The notes below the pieces were generated by a model that searched no databases, was not told the DNA's origin, and saw only the letters and a list, made by a program, of their open reading frames with translations. DNA of 37,507 nucleotides, from positions 1 through 37,507 of the forward strand of contig PWWL01000290.1 of NCBI GenBank assembly GCA_003561515.1, written 5' to 3'. Position 1 is the first letter of the stretch; every line of letters begins with the position of its first letter. The position numbers were made by a program, and so were the translations under genes. Below are positions 16,437 through 25,026 of this stretch, piece after piece. This stretch comes from Balneolaceae bacterium. Lineage in GTDB: Bacteria; Bacteroidota; Rhodothermia; Balneolales; Balneolaceae.

Positions 16437-16597
16437 AATCGGGTTTCAATGTTTCTCTAAAAGCCTGATTGTAAGCGATCTTATTTAAAGAGCGTATAAG
16501 GCCCCTCCACTTTCAGATCATCAGATATATCTGAATCTAAAAAGGCATAAATTTCTATTGGGAGCAGTAATGCCAAAACAAGCCTAAGGAGGCAGCG

Positions 16598-17488
16598 ATG
16601 AGTGATCCGAAAGATCTTCCGAACATCCGAAGCGTGCGGGTAGGCAAGACGGGAGAGGGAAGCATGCATCCCGAACACCGGTATGGTTCACGGCTTCCAT
16701 TGATGCTGTGGGTGCTCTTTTCCCGGCGCTGGATCGATGGTGTGCCGGTGCATTTCTTTGCTATCGAACATCGCGACGGACTGGTACTCTTCGACACCGG
16801 CCTGGATCCGGCTATCGGGAGCAATCCTCGCAAATATCTGGGAAGCGCTTTGGGCGAATTCTTTTTGTATCGCCTGTTCCGCTGGGAGATCGGCCCGGAG
16901 GACAACGTCTCTGACCAGTTAAGCGGGATGGGGCATGATGTGGGCTCGGTACGTAAGGTGGTGTTCTCCCATCTGCATTTCGATCATACCGGCTGTATCG
17001 ACCATCTGCTGCATGCTCAGCTATTGGCACCGCGGCGTGAATGGCAGGCACTCATTAAGCCGAAAGCAGAGCGCGATTGGTATTTTCGTCAGCATGTAGA
17101 CCTGCCGGGGGCGAACTGGAATTTGTTCGAGATGGAGCCCTGCGATGACCCGGATATTGCCCCCTTCGGTTCCTGTTTTGATGTTATGGGAGACCGCTCC
17201 ATCGTGCTTTTGCCTACACCCGGCCATACGGCCGGATCGGTATCGATGTTGTTGCACAGTGCCGGGATGCCTCCCATTCTGCTGATCTCCGACCTTGCTT
17301 TCGAACTAGACATGCTCCTTTCCGATCGGCTGCCCGGCGTGGGCGAAGACTTCGATGCTATGCTCGATTCCTATGCGCGGGTACGGGCCTTAAAAGAGCG
17401 GCTGCCTGAGCTGGTAATCCTGCCTAGTCATGACATGCAAACATCTGCGCGTCTCGCAGGGGCGATGCGTAAACAGGTTCATTTATGA
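16598..17488 (+). CDS. metallo-beta-lactamase-fold hydrolase, lactonase-like
   Basis: 296 residues. The binuclear zinc site is complete: HLHFDH (125-130), His210 in GHTAGS, Asp232 in LISDLAF and His278 in LPSHD. The size and the LFDTGLDP and PTPGHTAGSVS motifs are those of N-acyl-homoserine-lactonase-like MBL proteins (AiiA/AttM side of the superfamily), so opening of a lactone ring is plausible but not provable from sequence. No signal peptide is seen. It has a strong AAGGAGG ribosome site (7 bases before ATG), unlike most neighbours, and is visibly more GC-rich than the flanking DNA. Both suggest recent acquisition. Confidence 0.8.
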   Translation: MSDPKDLPNIRSVRVGKTGEGSMHPEHRYGSRLPLMLWVLFSRRWIDGVPVHFFAIEHRDGLVLFDTGLDPAIGSNPRKYLGSALGEFFLYRLFRWEIGPEDNVSDQLSGMGHDVGSVRKVVFSHLHFDHTGCIDHLLHAQLLAPRREWQALIKPKAERDWYFRQHVDLPGANWNLFEMEPCDDPDIAPFGSCFDVMGDRSIVLLPTPGHTAGSVSMLLHSAGMPPILLISDLAFELDMLLSDRLPGVGEDFDAMLDSYARVRALKERLPELVILPSHDMQTSARLAGAMRKQVHL

Positions 17489-17944
17489 AATAGCCTCAAC
17501 GCCTCAGGCCGCTTATCGCGTAAGTACTTAACTACTACTCAGAGCCGGCCTTGCACCTCGGGAGGATGATGGCTGTGTTGAAATCATCGCTTACGTCAAA
17601 ACTCAAAAGCTTCAACAGCCGGTTTTGATGGGCTGCAGTATAGGTTACGACCGTTTTGCTTCCCATTGAAGCCCCCCGGCCAGTTGGAGAACGTGATCAA
17701 TATGGGAGGCCTACTTCGTTACCATTTTCAACAATTCCAGATACTGGAGCAGAGACTGCTCTTCATTTTTTAATTATTCTGATGAGTCTGATTGGTTCTC
17801 TAAAATGGGCGATGATTTTTTGTTAAACAATGAGTTTTAACATAGATTATTCAATGGGAAGGCATATGCTCTCATGATCCTAATACCTGATCGCCTCTCA
17901 TTAGAAATGATGTTGGCTCCTTCTAAACATTGGTTATTCATATT
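17489..17944. other. non-coding stretch without recognised features
   Basis: About 455 bases with no convincing gene on either strand. The first 220 bases resemble the GC content of the lactonase gene and contain only broken frames; they may be remnant mobile DNA brought in with it. The last 150 bases are AT-rich. Confidence 0.35.
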
Positions 17945-18154
17945 ATGATTGCTTTCATATTGGGCGCTTTTGGCGGTAGTTTTTTGATACTTGCTCTGCT
18001 TCAGCTCGCAACAAAAAAAACGATAAATTTCGCCGGTATTACTGACAGATCAGAGGATCCTGAACGTTTCAGGAATTTTGTTTTAGCATACCTAACCGGT
18101 TTTTTGGGCATAGCTGTTCTTTTCCTCTTTTGGCTGACGTATCAACCGGCATAG
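17945..18154 (+). CDS. small two-helix membrane protein
   Basis: 69 residues from ATG 17945, preferred over a TTG fifteen bases upstream. Two hydrophobic helices (about 2-22 and 44-65) are joined by a polar loop with KKTINFAGITDRSEDPERF. No named family is recognised. It stands alone, with about 455 bases of non-coding DNA before it and a convergent surE after it. Confidence 0.45.
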   Translation: MIAFILGAFGGSFLILALLQLATKKTINFAGITDRSEDPERFRNFVLAYLTGFLGIAVLFLFWLTYQPA

Positions 18155-18269
18155 AATCGAATGATATGCGTTTCTGCCCTACTGCATGGATCTTCTGGCC
18201 ATTGCAGGCAAAAGGGGGTAGCTTGTACCCATTTCGATCCAGAGAACTTTGGAGTTGAAGCGCCTCCGA

Positions 18270-19034
18270 TTAAAGCTGTATGTCTTGCAGGTCACTGAGG
18301 AGTGAGTAGGCAGTTAAATCGTACTGAATTGGCGTGATGGATGCATACCCTTTCTCGAGAATGGAGATGTCGTTTTGATCGTCCTCATCAAGCAGCTGAA
18401 ACTTTCCTGTCATCCAGTAATAAGATCTGTTTTGAGGATCGATTCTGCCTTCAAATTCCTCAATGTAGCGGCTGTTGGCCTGCCGTGCCCACTTCAGCCC
18501 CTTCAGCGGCCCCGACGGGCCATTCACGTTCAGTGTAACTCCTTTGGGCAGGCCGTGATTAAGTACATATCCGATCACCTTTCGTGCGGCTTCCTGGCAG
18601 CCCGAAAGATCGGCATCTTCCTTGTAATCGGTACATGAAAATGCAATAGACGGGTAGCCGAGAATGGTTCCTTCTGTAGCCGCACTTACCGTTCCCGAAT
18701 AGAGAATGTTGATTCCCGCATTGCTGCCGTGGTTAATACCGCTTACCACCAAATCGGGCTTGCGATTCAGCAGCTGGTTGTGGGCAAGTTTCACGGAATC
18801 GGCCGGTGTGCCCGATACTGCCTGGCCGTTAAACCTGTTGTCGATTCGAAATGCACGCGCCCTCAGTGGTGTTGACACGGTAATGGCATGCCCAACCGCA
18901 CTTTGCTGCCGGTCGGGTGCAACTATTTCGACATCCCCGAATTCATCGGCAACCTCTGCGAGCGCCTTTATTCCGGGTGAAAAAATGCCGTCGTCGTTAC
19001 AAACTAATATGAGTGGCTTTTCAGGTTTTTGCAT
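18270..19034 (-). CDS. surE: 5'/3'-nucleotidase SurE
   Basis: 254 residues, the usual SurE length. Diagnostic motifs: LVCNDDGIFSPGI (Asp14 and Asp15 for metal), APDRQQSAVGHAIT, GTPADSVKLA and SGINHGSNAGINILYSGTVSAATEG. SurE is a cytosolic metal-dependent phosphatase that removes phosphate from nucleoside 5'- and 3'-monophosphates and some polyphosphates. It faces panB on the same strand across 222 bases containing a perfect inverted repeat, so it is probably a separate transcript. Confidence 0.95.
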   Translation of the reverse strand: MQKPEKPLILVCNDDGIFSPGIKALAEVADEFGDVEIVAPDRQQSAVGHAITVSTPLRARAFRIDNRFNGQAVSGTPADSVKLAHNQLLNRKPDLVVSGINHGSNAGINILYSGTVSAATEGTILGYPSIAFSCTDYKEDADLSGCQEAARKVIGYVLNHGLPKGVTLNVNGPSGPLKGLKWARQANSRYIEEFEGRIDPQNRSYYWMTGKFQLLDEDDQNDISILEKGYASITPIQYDLTAYSLLSDLQDIQL

Positions 19035-19067
19035 TGATTCTTTACACGGTTGATAGATTCATTAGAA

Positions 19068-19243
19068 GTGAAAAGGCAGATGGCAAAAGTGAAAAGTTTG
19101 TAGTTCGGGAGATTCCATTCAATTAAAAAAAGATTTCCGGGCATAGGTTAGTAATGCCTGAAAAAAGTTTCATATCTACTGTTGTATCATTGAATCTGTT
19201 ATGGATGCTTCTGCCTTTTCACTTTTGCCATCTGCCTTTTCAC
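19068..19243. repeat. 29-bp perfect inverted repeat between panB and surE
   Basis: The arm at 19068-19096 (GTGAAAAGGCAGATGGC and on to AAAAGTGAAAAG) is the exact reverse complement of 19215-19243. The spacer is 118 bases. The arms are purine/pyrimidine-biased and carry an internal GTGAAAAG repeat. No gene lies inside. It could be the ends of a small non-autonomous element or a hairpin that insulates panB from surE. Confidence 0.75.
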
Positions 19244-19256
19244 TGCTTTTTACAAT

Positions 19257-20084
19257 TCACTTATACTGCTCATCCTCATTGGGAAAATCACCGCTTTTTA
19301 CATCGCGAATATAGTTTTGAACGGCGCCGGTCATGGATGCATGCATATCGGAATACCTGCGGAGAAAGCGGGGTGAAAAATCTTTATTCAGCCCCAGCAT
19401 GTCATGCAGCACAAGTACCTGCCCATCGCAGTGTGAGCCTGCTCCAATTCCTATAGTCGGAACCGAGACAGCTTCAGTAACCTGCTTTGCCAGAGGCGCG
19501 GGAATTTTTTCAAGCACAATTGAAAATACGCCTGCTTCTTCAAGTTTCTTCGCATCCTTCAAGAGCTGTTCGGCTTCCTGCTCTTCTTTGGCCCGAACTT
19601 TATAGGTACCGAACTTATAAATGCTTTGCGGGGTCAGGCCAAGATGCCCCATTACGGGAATACCCGCATCAACGATTCGTTTTACGGTAGCAGCGATCGT
19701 CTTGCCTCCCTCAAGTTTTACTGCGTGCGCGCCTGCTTCTTTCATCATTCGCCCTGCATTAATCAGCGCTTCTTTTGCTGTAACCTGGTAGGTCATAAAA
19801 GGCAGATCGGCAATTACCAGGGCGCGGCCAACACCCCTAACCACGCACGAAGTATGGTAAATCATATGATCGAGAGTCATCGGTACGGTGGTTTCAAATC
19901 CGGCCATCACGTTGCTGGCCGAATCGCCAACCAGAATCACGTCTACTCCCGCGGCATCAATAATGCCGGCCATCGTGTAATCGTAAGCGGTGAGCATGCT
20001 GATTTTCTCTCCGCTTCGTTTCATCTCCACAACCGTTTGCGTGGTTACTTTGTCGGGGCGATCACTCTTTTTTTGCGTGCTCAT
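19257..20084 (-). CDS. panB: 3-methyl-2-oxobutanoate hydroxymethyltransferase (ketopantoate synthase)
   Basis: 275 residues, full length. It catalyses transfer of a hydroxymethyl group from methylene-tetrahydrofolate to 2-oxoisovalerate, the first step of pantothenate and CoA synthesis. Motifs: [25 protein letters not shown] (metal-binding Asp in GDS), [34 protein letters not shown] and [21 protein letters not shown]. Its ATG overlaps the fabZ stop (ATGA), so fabZ and panB are translationally coupled, an unusual pairing of fatty-acid and cofactor pathways. Confidence 0.97.
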   Translation of the reverse strand: MSTQKKSDRPDKVTTQTVVEMKRSGEKISMLTAYDYTMAGIIDAAGVDVILVGDSASNVMAGFETTVPMTLDHMIYHTSCVVRGVGRALVIADLPFMTYQVTAKEALINAGRMMKEAGAHAVKLEGGKTIAATVKRIVDAGIPVMGHLGLTPQSIYKFGTYKVRAKEEQEAEQLLKDAKKLEEAGVFSIVLEKIPAPLAKQVTEAVSVPTIGIGAGSHCDGQVLVLHDMLGLNKDFSPRFLRRYSDMHASMTGAVQNYIRDVKSGDFPNEDEQYK

Positions 20085-20521
20085 GCTTTATCTTTGGGTA
20101 CGATTGCCGCCGATGCCTCGAGCTCGCAAACCACTTCGCCGTCGACGGTAGCTTTTCCTGCCATGGTAATGAAATTGCGTCGCTGATTCACAAGCTCCAC
20201 CTCCATCCTGAGTTGATCGCCCGGAACAACCGATTTGCGGAACTTTGCATTTTTGATACCCGTGAATACCATCAGCGTGTTTTCGGGGTCATCCACTGTA
20301 TTTTTCATGATCATGATGGCACCGGTTTGCGCCATTGCCTCAACCTGTAGTACCCCTGGCATAATAGGTTCACCCGGAAAATGCCCGTTGAAAAATTCCT
20401 CATTGGCCGTCACATTTTTGATTGTTACGATGCGCTTCTCTTCCAGCTCGAGTACGCGATCGACCAACAGAAAGGGATACCTGTGAGGAATGTATTTTTT
20501 AATTTCTTCAATCAACATCAT
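20081..20521 (-). CDS. fabZ: 3-hydroxyacyl-ACP dehydratase FabZ
   Basis: 146 residues from ATG 20521 (a second ATG follows directly). A longer frame to 20719 exists, but its extra 66 residues are low-complexity and unlike the family, so I reject that start. Motifs: [37 protein letters not shown] (catalytic His in GHFP, catalytic Glu in VEAMAQ) and the [19 protein letters not shown] hot-dog core. It dehydrates beta-hydroxyacyl-ACP in fatty-acid elongation. In many Bacteroidota FabZ is fused to LpxC; here it is a stand-alone enzyme. Confidence 0.95.
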   Translation of the reverse strand: MMLIEEIKKYIPHRYPFLLVDRVLELEEKRIVTIKNVTANEEFFNGHFPGEPIMPGVLQVEAMAQTGAIMIMKNTVDDPENTLMVFTGIKNAKFRKSVVPGDQLRMEVELVNQRRNFITMAGKATVDGEVVCELEASAAIVPKDKA

Positions 20522-20685
20522 GAGTAGACAGATTAGTTTTAAAAAAGTTGAGTATTCGTATAGTATGCTCAGACAGACATGAGAACCCGGAGTTCTGCGG
20601 CAAATCCATAACGGCAAAGATTTACCTGCAGTAAAAATCTGCATGCTTTTCAGCAATGTGCATGGACCCTGCAGGGATGAATATA

Positions 20686-21381
20686 CTAAATCTGCGCTAC
20701 CGTACCCACATATACCCACGCAATACCACCGGTCAATTCAACACCTCTCATCGCTGAGAAAGCACCCGTCTGCTTCATCATCTCAAGGAATTGTTCACCG
20801 GCCGGAAATTTTGCACTTGTTTCGGGCAGATAGGTATAAGCCTCACGGTTCCCGCTTATCCATCCACCCACTGCGGGCATTATATGCTTGCTGTAAAGAT
20901 TGTAGGGATGCTTCATTACACCTTTTGGCTGACCGAACTCCAATACCACTACCCTTCCGCCGGGTTTTACGACACGTGCCATCTCTTTGAGTGCCACATC
21001 AGGGTCATCAACATTTCTGATGCCAAACGCAATGCTTGCAATGTCGAAATCATCGTCGTCATAAGGCAGATTCATGGCATCGGCCACCTCAAACTCTACA
21101 ACCATTTTTTTGCCGGCGGCTTTACCGGGAGCGTGCTCAATCATCTCCTTGCAAAAATCGGTTCCCAGCACATAGCCTTCATGTCCCACGGTTTTTTTGA
21201 ATTCAAGGGCCAGATCGCCGGTGCCTGTAGCGCAGTCGAGTACGCGGTCGCCCGGTTTAGCTCCGCTTTCCTTTACTGTTTTTTTTCGCCACGCGTTATG
21301 TACGCCAAACGAGAGAATGCCGTTGATGCGATCGTAATCGTCTGCAATGTCGGCAAACATGTTTCTAACTTTCTCACTCAT
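20686..21381 (-). CDS. menG: demethylmenaquinone methyltransferase
   Basis: 231 residues of the UbiE/MenG family. Motifs: FADIADDYDRINGILSFG, RVLDCATGTGDLALEF (SAM-binding motif I), FEVADAMNLPYDDDDFD and FGIRNVDDPDVALKEMARVVKPGG. It methylates demethylmenaquinone, the last step of menaquinone synthesis. With no ubiquinone genes near, menaquinone is the more likely substrate in this lineage. It lies 38 bases downstream of the histidine phosphatase gene and may share its transcript. Confidence 0.93.
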   Translation of the reverse strand: MSEKVRNMFADIADDYDRINGILSFGVHNAWRKKTVKESGAKPGDRVLDCATGTGDLALEFKKTVGHEGYVLGTDFCKEMIEHAPGKAAGKKMVVEFEVADAMNLPYDDDDFDIASIAFGIRNVDDPDVALKEMARVVKPGGRVVVLEFGQPKGVMKHPYNLYSKHIMPAVGGWISGNREAYTYLPETSAKFPAGEQFLEMMKQTGAFSAMRGVELTGGIAWVYVGTVAQI

Positions 21382-21419
21382 AAAGATTCTTCAGTTGAAT
21401 ATAATTTGACAGGAATGAA

Positions 21420-22049
21420 TCACCGGCCGGAGAAATCTTGTGCAAGGTGATCCGTTTTGTTCAGATACATGGGTTCAAACCTGCCACCATAAACAAGATG
21501 GTACAACGCCCCGTTCTGATGTTCAATTTTATGCATATTTTTAAGGCCGAACCCGAGCCACTCTGAAAGCAAAATTCTTATCAGCCGTCCGTGCAGAATC
21601 AAAATAAGGTGCTTTCCCCGGTTGGCATCAATAAATCTCGTGACTGCAGAATTTGCCCTTTCAAATACCTCCAGCGGCGATTCGCCACCGGGAATTGGCT
21701 GGTCAAGCTTTCCGCCCTGCCACGCTTCTTGCAGCACCCTCAGTTCTTCTGCAACTTTGATATACTCAACCCCTTCGTAGTCACCAAAGTCCATTTCATC
21801 GAGAGCGCTTTCGGAAACGACTTCGAGTTCTTTACTCTTGCCGATTGGCTCAGCTGTCTGAATGGATCTCTTCAGGGAACTGCTCACGAGTGTTTGTGCA
21901 TCATAGCCGGCAAGGTAACCGGAAATAGACTCCGCCTGGCGAAGTCCCGTTTCATTTAGAGGTGCATCTATTCCCCTGCCCTGCAGCAGGCCTTGCCTGT
22001 TGTATTCGGTTTCTCCATGTCTCGCAATGATGAGGCTGGTCTTATTCAT
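21420..22049 (-). CDS. histidine phosphatase family protein (phosphoglycerate-mutase-like)
   Basis: 209 residues. The N-terminus LIIARHGETEYNRQGLLQGRGIDAPLNETG carries the RHG motif with the catalytic His. SSLKRSIQTAEPI, EMDFGDYEG and HGRLIRILL (second His) complete the fold. Members include phosphoglycerate mutases, alpha-ribazole phosphatases and broad phosphatases; the exact substrate cannot be told. The start overlaps the stop of the upstream membrane protein by ATGA, so the two are co-translated. Confidence 0.88.
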   Translation of the reverse strand: MNKTSLIIARHGETEYNRQGLLQGRGIDAPLNETGLRQAESISGYLAGYDAQTLVSSSLKRSIQTAEPIGKSKELEVVSESALDEMDFGDYEGVEYIKVAEELRVLQEAWQGGKLDQPIPGGESPLEVFERANSAVTRFIDANRGKHLILILHGRLIRILLSEWLGFGLKNMHKIEHQNGALYHLVYGGRFEPMYLNKTDHLAQDFSGR

Positions 22050-22699
22050 TTCTTTCTGTTGCGTGTGTTATAATCTACAACGGCCTGACGCACATGGTGT
22101 TCCAATTTTTCAGCTTCGGGAGGCGGCATGTTTTCGTACAGAGAGTAACGTACCAGCACCATTTTCAGCACGCGGTCGTTCAGCGGAAGGTTTTTTCGGT
22201 CTCCGCTGCCCGACTTGCGAACGTCAATCCGGTCCCAGAGCCGTCTAAGCAAACTCACTTTAAAAAGGAAGAAATAGATGATTCCAAAAGTCACGGCCAG
22301 GTACATGCCGGTGATCCCCATGAAGCTGAGTGCAACCGCAGCAACAACAAGCTGAATAAAATCTTTATTGAGAAATGAAAGCAGCGGGGTAAACACAATA
22401 TTGACAAACGCACTTTTCTTGTGATACCACCACCAGTGAAAGATGAAAGCCACAGCGGCCGCAATCCATGCATTGGTTGTAAACGCCAGCGCAAAAAACA
22501 GCAGCATGGCGAGGGAATCGGCACTATCGATCCAGGTTACGGCTCGGGAAATGAGGTCTTCGAAAGAGTGCTTTTTTAGCAGGCCCGGTACAAAGCTCTC
22601 GATGGTATCACGGGTAGCGTGGAACCAATGACCTCCCGATGTAACGGTTGAAAATGGGGTTTCCAGAATGTTTATGGAGTGAGAACGCTTGGAATTCAT
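22046..22699 (-). CDS. hypothetical membrane protein
   Basis: 217 residues with three or four hydrophobic segments (about 62-75, 78-90, 113-146) between a polar N-terminus and a basic C-terminal tail (RKSGSGDRKNLPLNDR and RNRKK). No family is recognised. It is the first gene of an apparent minus-strand operon with the histidine phosphatase and menG. A GC-rich hairpin lies about 45 bases upstream of its start. Confidence 0.6.
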   Translation of the reverse strand: MNSKRSHSINILETPFSTVTSGGHWFHATRDTIESFVPGLLKKHSFEDLISRAVTWIDSADSLAMLLFFALAFTTNAWIAAAVAFIFHWWWYHKKSAFVNIVFTPLLSFLNKDFIQLVVAAVALSFMGITGMYLAVTFGIIYFFLFKVSLLRRLWDRIDVRKSGSGDRKNLPLNDRVLKMVLVRYSLYENMPPPEAEKLEHHVRQAVVDYNTRNRKK

Positions 22700-22741
22700 A
22701 AGGCTTTAAAGATACCCCTATTACCTGAAAAATGGAATTGA

Positions 22742-22792
22742 AACCACCCCCCAACTCACGAGGTTTATCTTATTTATTTGCGGGGGGTGGTT
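22742..22792. repeat. 11-bp perfect GC-rich hairpin in a divergent intergenic region
   Basis: AACCACCCCCC (22742-22752) pairs perfectly with GGGGGGTGGTT (22782-22792) around a 29-base AT-rich loop. No T-tract follows. It sits between divergent genes, nearer the minus-strand membrane protein. The rest of the 296-base gap shows nothing recognisable except a GGAGG ribosome site before 22996. Confidence 0.6.
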
Positions 22793-22995
22793 GCATCACA
22801 ACCTGCGAATCGTTATATCAGACTATAGCTAACGCTTTAGGCTTGTGTTCATAAAAAGGGAAAGAACCGGATGTATCGATGAGAGTAAGTAAGGAGTATT
22901 CGCAGAGAATGTGCGTTGTTTTCAAGCCGGTTTCCGCCTCATAACGTCGTAAGCCAAACTTTATAATATATCAACAAATAGTACGGAGGAATAAT

Positions 22996-23502
22996 ATGCT
23001 TACCAGATTAACAATTGCAGCCATGGCTGTATGTATGATGATTGTACTACCGGAAATCTCGACAGCTCAGGACAGTGCAGACGCATCTGATTTTGAACCT
23101 ACACGATTCGGAGTCGGCTTTCAAAGCACTTTCCCGGCATACGGGCTTAGCGGAATGATGGACGTAAACGATGAAATATCCGTTCAGGCAATTGTCGGTT
23201 TCTTCGGCGCACTTAATACGTTTGCCGGCCGCGGCCTTTACAAGTTCCAGGACGAAGATTTCTGGCATCTATACGGTTTTGGTATGGTGGGAGTCTGGAC
23301 CTACAGCATTGGGTCTTTTTCAGAAACCGTTCCGGGATTTGGTCTTGGTGCCGGTATCAGTTACGACTGGCGGGCATTTAATGAAGATCTGCCTCCAATC
23401 TACTGGAATCTCGAACTCGGCCTTGGTTTCGTAAACTTCGATGAGGTGAATTACAATTTCTCAACATTCCTCTTCGGGGTGGGCGTGCACTACAGGTTCT
23501 GA
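22996..23502 (+). CDS. small outer-membrane beta-barrel-like protein
   Basis: 168 residues with a clear signal peptide (hydrophobic to about residue 23, cleavage near ISTAQ). The mature part alternates aromatic and small residues (RFGVGFQSTFPAYGLSGMMD, LYGFGMVGVWTYSIG, FGLGAGISYDW) and ends in a terminal aromatic strand (FGVGVHYRF), the usual beta-barrel signature. No specific family is recognised. A GGAGGAATAAT ribosome site precedes the ATG. It is monocistronic and convergent with the DUF1456 gene across a large palindrome. Confidence 0.65.
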   Translation: MLTRLTIAAMAVCMMIVLPEISTAQDSADASDFEPTRFGVGFQSTFPAYGLSGMMDVNDEISVQAIVGFFGALNTFAGRGLYKFQDEDFWHLYGFGMVGVWTYSIGSFSETVPGFGLGAGISYDWRAFNEDLPPIYWNLELGLGFVNFDEVNYNFSTFLFGVGVHYRF

Positions 23503-23527
23503 TATCAAGCGGAAAGCTTCAGGCTGC

Positions 23528-23680
23528 AAGCCTCAAGCGACAAGTGGCTGTTTCGAGCCAATGGCTCCAGAGAGCAGGGGAAAGCGACAGGCTGTAGCTT
23601 GCTGCTTAAAGCCAGCAACAGCTTGCACCCTGTTCCCTGTTCCCTGCGCCCTGCTCCTTGACGCTTGTCGCTTGAGGCTT
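23528..23680. repeat. nested palindrome between convergent genes
   Basis: The outer arms AAGCCTCAAGCGACAAG (23528-23544) and CTTGTCGCTTGAGGCTT (23664-23680) are perfect reverse complements. Inside lie further pairs such as GAGCAGGG/CCCTGCTC and CAGGCTGTAGCTTG/AGCTTGCACCCTG around a GCTTAAAGC-type core. The whole 150 bases could fold into one long stem. It separates two convergent genes and may end transcription from both sides; it may also be a dispersed repeat family. Confidence 0.7.
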
Positions 23681-23684
23681 GTCC

Positions 23685-24140
23685 TCACCTCTTTTCTTCG
23701 GCAAGTCCTTTCAGAAAATACCGAAGTACCTGGTCTCCGGCCGGGCGATAATTTTTTTGATCCTTTCGCCGGAAAAGTGCGCTCAGCTCAGGGCCCGAAA
23801 TCTTAAAACCGGTTTTTTTCAGGATTCTGTGTATATCCTCCTCTCTCAGCTTAAAAGCCACTCTGAGCTTCTTCAAAACCATATTATTTGTAACCGGAGT
23901 TTGAATCGGTTGCGGTGGATGCTTGTCGCTCTTACCCCTCAGATGATAAATCAGTCCGTCGAGAAAGTAAGCGGTCATCTCATGTGTTGAATCGGGTCCC
24001 TCGCCATCGTTATCATTGAAAATATAGTTCACCTCACTTCTGGTGGCATTGTAGCCGGCCAGTCTCAAAATATCCGCAATCTCAACCTCACTGAGGTCAA
24101 GAATATAGCGTATGCTCTGAATTACGTCGTTGTTTCTCAT
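23685..24140 (-). CDS. DUF1456 family protein
   Basis: 151 residues with two copies of the DUF1456 repeat: MRNNDVIQSIRYILDLSEVE with IADILRLAGYN and the LDGLIYHLRG closing helix, then MVLKKLRVAFKLREEDIHRILKKTGF with FLKGL near the end. This agrees with E. coli YehS-type proteins of about 150 residues. Function is unknown; the repeats look like small helical DNA- or protein-binding units. It follows the MtfA-type gene on the same strand after 50 bases and may share its transcript. Confidence 0.88.
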   Translation of the reverse strand: MRNNDVIQSIRYILDLSEVEIADILRLAGYNATRSEVNYIFNDNDGEGPDSTHEMTAYFLDGLIYHLRGKSDKHPPQPIQTPVTNNMVLKKLRVAFKLREEDIHRILKKTGFKISGPELSALFRRKDQKNYRPAGDQVLRYFLKGLAEEKR

Positions 24141-24190
24141 TAATGCTTTGTGTGTGGTTTTTAAATGCGCCGCTTACGTGTTGTGAAACC

Positions 24191-24958
24191 TTAACCCCTC
24201 CATCGAAGCGGATCAAGGCTGTAAAAGCTACGGAGCATCGTATAAAGTTCGGGGTTTTCGCGGTGCAATTCATCCGGTTTTTCAAAAAAAGCTTCTGAAG
24301 CCACCGAAAAGAGTTCGGCCGGACTCTTAGTCCCGTACAGATCCAGAGCGGAAGTGCGCCGCTCATACACCCTTCGCTGTAGTTTGCGGTATGCCTTCGC
24401 AAGAGTGTGGGTCCACTCATCATCACGAAGGGGACGCCCATCGTAATCGATCCCGGCTGTAAGACCATACCTGTCATCCAGCTGGTGCGAGAATTCATGA
24501 TAGATCAAATTGTGGCCGCGTGATTCTCCATATAAATTCTCCTGAATCTCATTCCACGACAGCACGATGTTTCCGGCACCCCAATATTCACCTTTTCTGT
24601 GTTCCACCCCTTCCGTAATAATTCCGCCTTCATCCTCCTCGAGCACGGGTGCAACATAGTCATCGGGATACACGAGGATCGCCTGCAGACCTGAATAGTA
24701 ATCTGCCGTTTCTTCAATAATCATCACACAGGCATAGGCGGATATAATCACCTTTATCTCCTCGGTAAGAACCATTCCTCCGCACTCTTCAAACTTTTTC
24801 TCACTTAGGAAAATAACCATCCGCTGTTTCAGCAGTTCGCGGTATTTCTGCGGCAATCGCCGGTAAACAGGCACCTTACCTTCGAGCGTACGCAGCCATC
24901 TGTCGGGAAACGGCCTGCGCAGAAGCCATCGGCGTCTCAAAAACTGAATTAACGGCAT
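24191..24958 (-). CDS. mtfA: MtfA-type zinc metallopeptidase (M90)
   Basis: 255 residues. The zinc motif is YHEFSHQLD (HExxH, about residues 154-160), preceded by the conserved IVLSWNEIQE segment and followed by the family's DEWTHTLAKAYRKLQ and AELFSVASEAFFEKP segments (third ligand region). MtfA in E. coli is a cytosolic peptidase that also binds the repressor Mlc; whether that partner exists here is unknown. The basic N-terminus is probably not a signal peptide. Confidence 0.9.
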   Translation of the reverse strand: MPLIQFLRRRWLLRRPFPDRWLRTLEGKVPVYRRLPQKYRELLKQRMVIFLSEKKFEECGGMVLTEEIKVIISAYACVMIIEETADYYSGLQAILVYPDDYVAPVLEEDEGGIITEGVEHRKGEYWGAGNIVLSWNEIQENLYGESRGHNLIYHEFSHQLDDRYGLTAGIDYDGRPLRDDEWTHTLAKAYRKLQRRVYERRTSALDLYGTKSPAELFSVASEAFFEKPDELHRENPELYTMLRSFYSLDPLRWRG

Positions 24959-25026
24959 TTGTTTGGGTTCGGTTTGATGTAGCGATCTTAGTCAGATAGC
25001 AGGCAATTGCGAATGTAAGGTCCGGC

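Noticed and set aside
17489..17944. Insertion-sequence remnant after the lactonase gene
   Set aside because: Only broken frames with no transposase motif or terminal repeats could be found.
20522..20719. N-terminal extension of the FabZ frame
   Set aside because: The extra 66 residues are unlike any FabZ; the family start fits the ATG at 20521.
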